9,399 bases of DNA from Marinilabiliaceae bacterium UBA5213 (GTDB lineage: Bacteria > Bacteroidota > Bacteroidia > Bacteroidales > Marinilabiliaceae), in contig DHVH01000041.1 in NCBI GenBank assembly GCA_002412555.1, positions 1 through 9,399 on the forward strand, read 5' to 3'. The translations under genes and the position numbers were made by a program. Positions 1-5,861 of this stretch are shown here, piece after piece. The notes beneath the pieces are model-generated. The model was not told where the DNA came from, did not search any database, and saw only the letters and a program-made list of their open reading frames with translations. How positions within the stretch are numbered: position 1 is the stretch's first letter; each line of letters opens with the position of its first letter.

Positions 1-2281
1 CATGGGTAACTCAGCTCCCCGTTTGGGTAATGTTCTCTTTTATAGCAACGAAGCCGATAAAAACGGTGGAGCCTTATATACCAACGCGGACGGTGAGTTG
101 TACAACTGTGTTTGGTACGATAACTATTCAGGTCAATGGGGTGGTGCTGTTTATGCAACGACTAATAATTCAACCAACATTGTCAATTCCATTTTCCGAA
201 ATAACGAAGCGCTGCTGCTGGATGACCATTTTCGAAATGTCAATGTGTCCTATTCTGTGGTAGAAGATGGCAGCGGTACAAACATTATCAGCGATGATCC
301 GCTTTTTGTTGATGAGGACTGGCATGATTTCAGATTGAACCATGCCTCCCCAGCTGTGGATGCGGGCTCAGTAGCCGTGCCTGCATGGCTTTCGGTAGAT
401 TTTATCAATAATCCCAGAATTCTGAACGACCGGGTAGATATAGGCCTTTTTGAAGGCGGTACAGATACAGCTCTGCCTGTTACTCCTGTTGATGGCGCAG
501 CGGTGGCTTTGGAGGAGGGAAAAGTAGCTTTGGAATGGCAATGGCCCAATGAAGTGCCGACCGATGTTGCTAATTATTCTCTGTTGTACAAGATAAATGA
601 GGGCGAAGAAGTCCTGGTAGAAAATATCAGTGGATTAAATTATCAGCTGGAAGGACTTACCTTCCTGGATAAAGTCTGGTGGCGTTTGTATAGTATTCAC
701 AACGACGGAAGTCGTCGCTGGTCGGCTCCTGCAGGATTTCGTGTATCCCGGGGCCACCCTCTATATGTGACACCTGAAGGCAATGGTAACGGTACTTCCT
801 GGGCAGATGCTACATCGCTGCATGAAGCATTATTTATGGCTGTTGAAACGGATGAACTTTGGCTGGCGGGGGGCACTTATTTCCCAACCGGAGGTGCCGA
901 TAGGACCGCTACTTTTGAACTGGTAGATGGCATTCGTGTTTATGGTGGCTTTGCCGGGACTGAAACGACTCTGGCGCAGCGCAACTGGGTGCAGAACCCA
1001 ACCATTATCAGTGGTGACATAGGTAATCAGAACGATGCCTCTGACAATAGTTATCATTTGCTTACCGTTAAGGGTACATCCGCAGCCCCCATAACGAATC
1101 TTGTGATAGATGGTTTGGTGGTTGAACATGGTAATTCGGCTTCTGTGGGAGGTGGCGGAATGTTGTTGGAATATGCCTCACCTGTCATACTTAACACATG
1201 GTTTCGGAGCAATATAAGCGCCGCATCAGGTGGTGCGGTTTTGGCGGATGCTGCCTCTGAGGCTGCGTTTGGCAATGTGATTTTTACCAATAATACAGCC
1301 GGAGCCAACGGCGGGGCTGTGAATGCACTTGGTGCATTGCGCTTTTATAACTGTTTGTGGCACGGCAATAGTACAGGCTTTTTTGGAGGTGCGGTTTTGG
1401 CACAGAACGCTTTTGCCTATAACTCCATTGCATGGAACAACAGTGCCAATACGGGTCAATCGTTTTTTGGAATGACTGTTGTGAGTTCAATTGTTGAAGG
1501 AGGATATGCTGGTACGGGCAATATGAATACGGATCCTTCATTTGTGAATGCAGCTGCAATGGATTACCGCTTGAGAAATGGCTCACCTGCTCTGGATGCA
1601 GGAGATGCTGGCCTTTTGCCGGAGTGGCTGGGTCTGGACTTTAACGGACAGCCACGTATCGCCGGAAGTAGTATTGATTTGGGACCCTTTGAAGGCAGCG
1701 TAGCGGTTGAACTAGTAGCACCCGTTGCCGAGTACCCCGTCAATGGCATGGAGTTCTCAACTGACGTGACCAATGTAACAGTTGAATGGGTTTGGGCCAT
1801 TACGCCGCCTGTTGGCATTGTGGGTTATGATATGGAATATAGAATCAATGAGGGCGCCTTTCAGGTTATCACCGGCATTACATTGATGCGTCAATCCATT
1901 ATTAATCTTCAGCCTGCTGATGCCATTAGATGGCGGGTCAGGGCTGTCACTGCCGGGGGTGTTCTGGATTGGTCAGAATACTATTCTTTCTCCATTTTGA
2001 ATCCCAATAGCCTGCTCAATGAGCATATTGACAGCCAATTGCGTGTCTGGCCCAACCCTGTAGAGCAAGGTGTTACCACCATTAACGTTGAAATACCTGA
2101 TTGGATTCTTGAAGGAAGTATCATGGTCTTTGATTTGGCCGGACGCAAAACTATGGAAATGGATTTCCAATCCACCAGCACCTTGGTAGTTGATGTGAGC
2201 AGCTTGGCTAAAGGAGCTTATTTGATGCGCCTTGATGATGGAAGTGGCCAATTTTGGACACAAAAGGTTCTGGTGAAATAG
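1..2281 (+). CDS. Secreted right-handed beta-helix protein with T9SS type A sorting domain (5' end outside window)
   Basis: Likely a large surface or secreted protein exported by the type IX system; its ligand or substrate is unknown. The visible 759 residues, counted from the ATG at position 2, hold two copies of one module. The first is a beta-helix tail (about 1-153) with NGGA and WGGAV turns, ending in a DPLF...SPAVDAG...DIGLFEG block. A fibronectin-III-like domain (about 158-250, WQW...YKINEGE...WWRL) follows. The second beta-helix (about 254-567) opens with LYVTPEGNGNGTSW and closes with DPSF...SPALDAG...DLGPFEG, and a second fibronectin-III-like domain follows (571-667, YRINEGA). Residues about 680-759 are a Por-type sorting domain (RVWPNPV, FDLAGRK, LAKGAYLMRL, KVLVK). 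The first module starts in mid-helix and no signal peptide is present, so the ATG at 2 is almost certainly internal. The type A tail is clear; the fibronectin-like fold is inferred. Confidence 0.9.
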   Translation, partial: MGNSAPRLGNVLFYSNEADKNGGALYTNADGELYNCVWYDNYSGQWGGAVYATTNNSTNIVNSIFRNNEALLLDDHFRNVNVSYSVVEDGSGTNIISDDPLFVDEDWHDFRLNHASPAVDAGSVAVPAWLSVDFINNPRILNDRVDIGLFEGGTDTALPVTPVDGAAVALEEGKVALEWQWPNEVPTDVANYSLLYKINEGEEVLVENISGLNYQLEGLTFLDKVWWRLYSIHNDGSRRWSAPAGFRVSRGHPLYVTPEGNGNGTSWADATSLHEALFMAVETDELWLAGGTYFPTGGADRTATFELVDGIRVYGGFAGTETTLAQRNWVQNPTIISGDIGNQNDASDNSYHLLTVKGTSAAPITNLVIDGLVVEHGNSASVGGGGMLLEYASPVILNTWFRSNISAASGGAVLADAASEAAFGNVIFTNNTAGANGGAVNALGALRFYNCLWHGNSTGFFGGAVLAQNAFAYNSIAWNNSANTGQSFFGMTVVSSIVEGGYAGTGNMNTDPSFVNAAAMDYRLRNGSPALDAGDAGLLPEWLGLDFNGQPRIAGSSIDLGPFEGSVAVELVAPVAEYPVNGMEFSTDVTNVTVEWVWAITPPVGIVGYDMEYRINEGAFQVITGITLMRQSIINLQPADAIRWRVRAVTAGGVLDWSEYYSFSILNPNSLLNEHIDSQLRVWPNPVEQGVTTINVEIPDWILEGSIMVFDLAGRKTMEMDFQSTSTLVVDVSSLAKGAYLMRLDDGSGQFWTQKVLVK

Positions 2282-2352
2282 GTACTTGCTTGCGATAAGT
2301 TTAATTGCTGTTACTGCTTATAGATTGTAATTGTATTAAGGTAACTGATAGA

Positions 2353-2380
2353 TTGTTAGTACAAAAAAGTAATAAATTGT
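2353..2380 (+). promoter_or_regulatory. Candidate promoter of the Lrp/AsnC gene
   Basis: TTG at 2353-2355 is followed after 17 bases by TAAATTGT at 2373-2380. This resembles the Bacteroidota -33/-7 pattern (TTG, then TAnnTTTG), but the last two bases of the -7 element differ. The same nonamer TAAATTGTT, again with a TTG 17 bases upstream, occurs before the glycosylase gene, which adds slight support. If real, transcription would start near 2387 and both inverted repeats would lie in the leader. This is inference from a weak match. Confidence 0.25.
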
Positions 2381-2390
2381 TTGTATATTG

Positions 2391-2412
2391 TACGAATTAT
2401 TTTAAATTCGTA
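2391..2412. promoter_or_regulatory. Interrupted palindrome upstream of the Lrp/AsnC gene, candidate operator
   Basis: Perfect 8-bp arms TACGAATT and AATTCGTA are separated by 6 bases (ATTTTA). The element lies 60-82 bp before the regulator's start codon. Lrp/AsnC proteins commonly bind AT-rich imperfect palindromes of about this size near their own promoters, so autoregulation is a reasonable inference. The arms are seen directly; the binding is not shown. Confidence 0.4.
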
Positions 2413-2416
2413 TTCA

Positions 2417-2441
2417 AATCCGACAAATAAGATGTCGGATT
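2417..2441. promoter_or_regulatory. Perfect 9-bp inverted repeat in the leader of the Lrp/AsnC gene
   Basis: AATCCGACA and TGTCGGATT are exact inverse complements around a 7-base loop (AATAAGA), ending 31 bp before the start codon. It lies 4 bp from the palindrome at 2391-2412. Neither strand has a T tract next to it, so a terminator is unlikely. A second operator site or a 5' UTR hairpin are the alternatives. Confidence 0.4.
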
Positions 2442-2472
2442 CTTATAAATTGTTACATTACTTATTTTCAAT

Positions 2473-2937
2473 ATGGAACCTAACGTACAAATTGACAATC
2501 TCGATAAGAAAATATTAAGCCTTATCACCAAAAATGCCAGAATTCCATTTTTGGAAGTGGCCAGAGAGTGTAAGGTTTCCGGTGCTGCCATTCATCAGCG
2601 TATACAAAGGTTGATGAACATAGGGGTTATTAAGGGATCAGAATTTGTACTAAATCCCGGTAAGGTTGGTTATCACACCTGTGCTTTTATGGGTGTGTTT
2701 TTGAAAAAAGCCAGTCTCTTTGATAAGGTGGTACAGATGTTGGAGCAGATTCCTGAAATTGTTGAGTGTCACTATACTACCGGACAGTACGCCATCTTTA
2801 TCAAGATCTATGCCCAGAGCAATGAGCATTTGAAGCGCATTCTGCACGATAAATTGCAGTCCATTCCCGGCATTTCATCTACTGAGACCATCATCTCACT
2901 GGATGAATCCTTTAAGCGTCAAATACCGGTTGAGTAA
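2473..2937 (+). CDS. Lrp/AsnC family transcriptional regulator
   Basis: A DNA-binding regulator of the leucine-responsive/asparagine-sensing family, cytoplasmic, expected to act as a dimer or octamer responding to an amino acid or similar small ligand. At 154 residues it has the usual family length. Residues about 8-58 form the N-terminal winged helix-turn-helix: LDKKIL at 10-15, a first helix rich in LEVAREC, then the recognition helix VSGAAIHQRIQRL and wing NIGVIKG. Residues about 67-145 form the ligand-binding RAM domain, with TGQYA at 103-107 at the position of the family's ligand-loop motif, and the ending IPGISSTETIISLDES. The start has no Shine-Dalgarno but an AT-rich leader. The gene is monocistronic: a terminator follows, and inverted repeats precede it. 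The target genes and ligand cannot be read from the sequence. Confidence 0.93.
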   Translation: MEPNVQIDNLDKKILSLITKNARIPFLEVARECKVSGAAIHQRIQRLMNIGVIKGSEFVLNPGKVGYHTCAFMGVFLKKASLFDKVVQMLEQIPEIVECHYTTGQYAIFIKIYAQSNEHLKRILHDKLQSIPGISSTETIISLDESFKRQIPVE

Positions 2938-2965
2938 ACTCTTTGAGCGAAATGAAAAGAATATG

Positions 2966-3000
2966 CCCCTGACCTATTGCTGGTCGGGGGTTTCTATTTT
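2966..3000 (+). terminator. Intrinsic terminator of the Lrp/AsnC gene, possibly bidirectional
   Basis: A 9-bp stem pairs CCCCTGACC (2966-2974) with GGTCGGGGG (2982-2990), with one G-U pair, around a 7-base loop. TTTCTATTTT follows at 2991-3000, the expected U-rich tail for plus-strand transcription. The minus strand continues into CATATTCTTTT, so it may also end the convergent metallophosphatase transcript. The hairpin overlaps the last codons and stop of that gene. Confidence 0.75.
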
Positions 3001-3891
3001 ATAGGCCAAATCGTTGTTTTGATCCTTGTTGAAAAGCAGGTCCAGTCTCCCCATGCGTACCCCATTTTGTCCCGAGTGCAATATCAGCACCTGTCTGCCG
3101 GCAGCATTGGTCTCAATGATAGGTGCATCTATAAATGAATGGGTATGACCACCCAAAATGATGTCAATGTTTTCTGAGGCTGCTGCCAACTGGTAATCGT
3201 CTAGCCGGCCTTTATCCATCTTTAAGCCCAGGTGTGTCATGGCAATCACGAGGTCACAACCTTGTTCTTCTTTGAGCAATTTTGCTGTTGCGTTACCCAC
3301 TTTAATGGGGTCGGACCATACCATGCCTTTGTAGTTGGATGGAGCTACCAACCTTTCTGGATCAATGCCCAATCCGGTGATTCCAATTTTAACGGGGCCC
3401 TTATCAATGATGAGCCAGGGTGCAATTTTACCTGCAAGGACTGTATTCTCAAACGAGTAATTGGCGCTGACAAAGGGAAAACCGGCGTGTTGCAGTTGCT
3501 CATTAAGCGATTCGAGACCATTGTCAAACTCATGGTTGCCTAAAGTAGCCGCATCATACTTCATTTTGGTCATTAACTCCAATTCAAGACTGCCCTCGTA
3601 GAAATTGAAGTAGGGTGTACCCTGAAATATGTCTCCTGAGTCTAATAGCAGCACATGGTCATTCTCTTTTCTGATTTTATTAACCACAGCCGCTCTTTGC
3701 GCAAAACCGCCCATGCCTGGATAGCGGGTATGATTCAAAGGCATAGGGTCGATGTGGCTATGCACATCGCTGGTATGCAATATCACAATGCGCGTGCCTT
3801 TGTCCCCCACAAATGCCCTGCTGCTCATTGGGATGGTCAATAAGGCTGCCCCTGCTAGGGCTTTCTTTATAAAATCTCTTCTGTTTTGCAT
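2974..3891 (-). CDS. Tat-exported metallophosphatase, catalytic half of a split 5'-nucleotidase
   Basis: Predicted periplasmic phosphohydrolase of the calcineurin-like superfamily, matching the N-terminal domain of UshA/5'-nucleotidase, which removes phosphate from nucleotides or related esters using two metal ions. The 305 residues start with a twin-arginine signal (RRDFIKK at 4-10, hydrophobic stretch 11-22, SSRAF near the cleavage site). Metal-ligand motifs follow in order: SDVH (D42, H44), DSGD (D84, D87), GNHEFD (N119, H120), H220 in AMTH, and GGHTH (H249, H251). All are intact. The protein ends near residue 300, where UshA-type enzymes continue into the substrate-binding domain. That domain is encoded by the gene just upstream, 36 bp away on the same strand, so the two probably form one operon and one activity. 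The substrate is not determined. Confidence 0.9.
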   Translation of the reverse strand: MQNRRDFIKKALAGAALLTIPMSSRAFVGDKGTRIVILHTSDVHSHIDPMPLNHTRYPGMGGFAQRAAVVNKIRKENDHVLLLDSGDIFQGTPYFNFYEGSLELELMTKMKYDAATLGNHEFDNGLESLNEQLQHAGFPFVSANYSFENTVLAGKIAPWLIIDKGPVKIGITGLGIDPERLVAPSNYKGMVWSDPIKVGNATAKLLKEEQGCDLVIAMTHLGLKMDKGRLDDYQLAAASENIDIILGGHTHSFIDAPIIETNAAGRQVLILHSGQNGVRMGRLDLLFNKDQNNDLAYKIETPDQQ

Positions 3892-3927
3892 TTTTATCGT
3901 CTTTGGAGGTATTTCTTAGGAGGTTTT

Positions 3928-4689
3928 TTATCTCGCATCTGTTATTCGCACACTCATAACGGGTGAAACGACTTGGTTTTGGGCTGTCATGGACTCAATG
4001 CGCTCTATTATCAAGTCCCGAATGGTCATATTGGTGGTCAGGTGGGTGTCTGATTCCCCAAAAATGCTGTATCCGTCACCGCCTTCTACCAGATAGTCGG
4101 ACGTCACCACCCAATAGTCTTCCGATTCTTTCACCGTCTGGCCATTTACTCTGATCGACTCAGGTCCTTTTTCTGTCAGGGTGAAAGTGGCTCCGGCTAT
4201 ACCATCCCCATTTTCATGGGCAACAATGTGAAAGAATTGCTTGAGCTGCTCTCCACTGAGCAAGACAGCAGTCATCAGGTTTTCAAAGGGCATTATTTCG
4301 TAGGCATTGCGCAGGAGAATAGGGCCTTCGGGCATGGGAGCCCGCAACCCTCTCACATTGACCAGGGCCACTAATTTGGGTTGCTTGTAACCCTGTTCTT
4401 CCAAAAATTTGAAGCCTGCATCATAAACCAAATCAGCGACAAAAGAGGAGAGGGGACTCTCAGGTTTGACAGATCGCATAGAGGCGCTACTTGTACCAAT
4501 GATCTTGTTCATGGCCAGATTCAGAGAGTCCCTGTAAGGTTGAATAATGGCATCAATGGAGCTGTCGATCTGGGCAGGGTTGTTGAGCTCAATGAATTCG
4601 TGATGCGTCAGTTGAAGGGATAGTGGGCGGTTGGTGCAAGCGCCCACTATTAAGGTTACTAAAAGGACGTAATGCAATGTATGTTTCAT
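3928..4689 (-). CDS. Lipoprotein with 5'-nucleotidase C-terminal (substrate-binding) domain
   Basis: Predicted membrane-anchored periplasmic partner of the following metallophosphatase. The ATG at 4689 gives 253 residues and a lipoprotein signal: hydrophobic stretch 5-15, lipobox VGAC, lipidated Cys18. An earlier in-frame ATG at 4839 would bury this signal behind 50 residues read from the palindrome-rich spacer, so it was rejected. Domain marks of the 5'-nucleotidase C-terminal family are ESPLSSFVADL (about 77-87), NVRGLR (111-116, where relatives often have NGGGIR), MPFEN (133-137) and VVTSDYL then GGDGY (203-207), the loop that grips the base. No catalytic metal-binding domain is present. 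No acidic surface-export signal follows the cysteine, so the periplasmic face is inferred. It could act as a binding subunit, or in principle alone as a binding protein. Confidence 0.85.
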   Translation of the reverse strand: MKHTLHYVLLVTLIVGACTNRPLSLQLTHHEFIELNNPAQIDSSIDAIIQPYRDSLNLAMNKIIGTSSASMRSVKPESPLSSFVADLVYDAGFKFLEEQGYKQPKLVALVNVRGLRAPMPEGPILLRNAYEIMPFENLMTAVLLSGEQLKQFFHIVAHENGDGIAGATFTLTEKGPESIRVNGQTVKESEDYWVVTSDYLVEGGDGYSIFGESDTHLTTNMTIRDLIIERIESMTAQNQVVSPVMSVRITDAR

Positions 4690-4745
4690 AATATCAGTGT
4701 TATAAAGGGTATTGCTTTGTTTTGTGTGCTCAAGCCGCACGGGCT

Positions 4746-4777
4746 CCTCCTTTTTGGCTACAGCCCCAAAAAGGAGG
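4746..4777. repeat. Perfect 12-bp inverted repeat (stem-loop 1)
   Basis: CCTCCTTTTTGG (4746-4757) and CCAAAAAGGAGG (4766-4777) are exact inverse complements around the 8-base loop CTACAGCC. There is no proper T tract on either side, so it does not look like an ordinary terminator. It is the strongest of four consecutive hairpins in this gap. Confidence 0.7.
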
Positions 4778-4805
4778 CAAATTTTGCGTTTAGTGAGTGC
4801 AGTGA

Positions 4806-4854
4806 GCAAACTTGTTTGCATCAATGCCGAATGTAGCAAAATTCAGCTTTGCTA
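4806..4854. repeat. Two small adjacent palindromes (stem-loops 2 and 3)
   Basis: GCAAAC-TT-GTTTGC at 4806-4819 and TAGCAAA-N7-TTTGCTA at 4834-4854. Both contain the core GCAAA/TTTGC. A short direct repeat, AGTGAG-TGC-AGTGAG, lies just before the first. Each is short enough to occur by chance, but their clustering with the two longer hairpins is unusual. Confidence 0.45.
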
Positions 4855-4864
4855 AAAAGGGCCG

Positions 4865-4905
4865 CCACTACAAGGGATTTTTTTTACGCAAATCCCTTGA
4901 GGTGG
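4865..4905. repeat. Interrupted long inverted repeat (stem-loop 4)
   Basis: CAAGGGATTT (4871-4880) pairs exactly with AAATCCCTTG (4890-4899) around a 9-base loop. After a 2-bp mismatch, CCAC (4865-4868) pairs with GTGG (4902-4905). On the minus strand the stem is followed by CGGCCCTTTTT, which is terminator-like. However, no minus-strand gene lies upstream of it before the tail-to-tail boundary at 5858. Confidence 0.6.
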
Positions 4906-5022
4906 AAAACAGTTCCCTTTTATTAATGACTTTTATATTTCAGTGGGTTATTGTAAGGAAACTCTATTTTTATTTGGTATCAGACATTAAATATAGAAAT
5001 TTTGGTAGGATTGGGGGATGAA

Positions 5023-5050
5023 TTGGGGTGCAGGTATATTATTAAATTGT
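5023..5050 (+). promoter_or_regulatory. Candidate promoter of the uracil-DNA glycosylase gene
   Basis: TTG at 5023-5025, 17 bases, then TAAATTGT at 5043-5050. The box and spacing are identical to the candidate before the Lrp/AsnC gene. Transcription would start about 60 bp before the start codon. The -7 element departs from the TAnnTTTG consensus, so this is tentative. Confidence 0.25.
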
Positions 5051-5117
5051 TATTTTCGTTGCTGGTTCAAATGGAACGCAGTATTTGGCGTTTTGTTTTA
5101 AAGGTTAAGAACAAGAA

Positions 5118-5861
5118 ATGGGTGGTAATAGTTCACTGCTTCCGCAGCATGTGCATGCTTCGTGGGAGCCCTTCCTGGAGGAGACAGGATATGGTTTATT
5201 GGAGCGCATTGCTCCTCAAATTGTCAATGGTGAGGCTTTTACGCCCGGGCCTGAGCATATGTTGCGCTTTTTAGGACTTGATCTGGAGGCTGTGAAAGTC
5301 CTTATACTGGGTCAGGATCCCTATCCGCAACCCGGCGTTGCTACCGGAAGAGCCTTTGAGGTGGGGCCGCTTAAATCATGGACCACCCCCTTCAGAAACA
5401 CCAGCCTTAGGAACATTGTCAGAGCTCTATACGCTGCTGTCCACAACGAAAAATTGACCTTCAAAGAAATTGTTGGCAAGTTGAAATCAGCCTCAAATGA
5501 GTTTCCCTTGCTGGCGCCCGACCAGCTATTCAGGTACTGGGAACTGCAAGGGGTATTGTTGTTGAATACTTCCTTTTCGTGCGAGCAGGGAAAGCCTGGG
5601 AGTCATGCAGCACTTTGGCGCCCGTTTACCCTGGCATTAATTGCCTATATCAACAGAAGTAATCCAGATATATATTGGCTTTTGTGGGGCAATCATGCGC
5701 AGGAGGCAGTGGGTCATATTGTTCCTAATAATTGCTTGGTGAGCTGTCACCCCATGATTTGCCATCAGCGGGAGGGTGATTTTTTATACGGCGACATCAA
5801 TCATTTTAATGCAACAAGGGGGTTGATCGACTGGGTTGGTGTCCACCACGCTAAGTCCTAA
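5118..5861 (+). CDS. ung: Divergent family-1 uracil-DNA glycosylase
   Basis: Predicted to cut uracil from DNA by hydrolysing the N-glycosidic bond, the first step of base excision repair, in the cytoplasm. At 247 residues it is close to the usual family length. The water-activating motif is GQDPYP at 65-70 (D67; usual form GQDPYH). The uracil-pocket motif is LLLNTSF (147-153, N150), followed by GSH. WGNHAQ (190-195) is typical. The catalytic histidine loop reads CHPMICHQ with H211, where the usual form is HPSPLS, followed by GDINHFNATRGL. The catalytic residues are therefore present, but the DNA-intercalating loop is altered. The start ATG has a purine-rich leader (AAGAACAAGAA). The gene overlaps the convergent PorP/SprF gene by 4 bp and is separated from the divergent nucleotidase operon by 428 bp. 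The family is clear; substrate preference is less so. Confidence 0.85.
   Translation: MGGNSSLLPQHVHASWEPFLEETGYGLLERIAPQIVNGEAFTPGPEHMLRFLGLDLEAVKVLILGQDPYPQPGVATGRAFEVGPLKSWTTPFRNTSLRNIVRALYAAVHNEKLTFKEIVGKLKSASNEFPLLAPDQLFRYWELQGVLLLNTSFSCEQGKPGSHAALWRPFTLALIAYINRSNPDIYWLLWGNHAQEAVGHIVPNNCLVSCHPMICHQREGDFLYGDINHFNATRGLIDWVGVHHAKS

Larger units (their letters stand above)
4690..5117. other. Divergent intergenic region, rich in stem-loops, without a gene
   Basis: This 428-bp gap separates the leftward nucleotidase operon from the rightward glycosylase gene. Its left part (4746-4905) holds four stem-loops, listed separately. Its right part (4906-5117) is AT-rich with no clear structure. For the leftward operon a weak promoter-like pair is visible on the minus strand: TTG (4733-4731), then 19 bases, then TACCCTTT (4711-4704), which matches the -7 consensus poorly. 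The open frames crossing this gap have no recognisable protein features. Confidence 0.6.

Noticed and set aside
2..4. ATG at the left edge as the true start of the beta-helix protein
   Set aside because: It lies inside a beta-helix repeat and no signal peptide follows, although the protein carries a T9SS sorting domain that requires Sec export.
2282..2352. Terminator after the beta-helix gene
   Set aside because: Only a 5-bp ATAAG/CTTAT pairing with a long loop was found, and no T tract follows.
4690..4839. In-frame 50-residue N-terminal extension of the 5'-nucleotidase lipoprotein, starting at 4839
   Set aside because: It would bury a clear lipoprotein signal peptide, and it is read entirely from the palindrome-rich spacer.
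5002..5274. 90-codon plus-strand frame overlapping the start of the glycosylase gene
   Set aside because: It is out of frame with the glycosylase, has no recognisable domain and has an unusual composition; it looks like a shadow.
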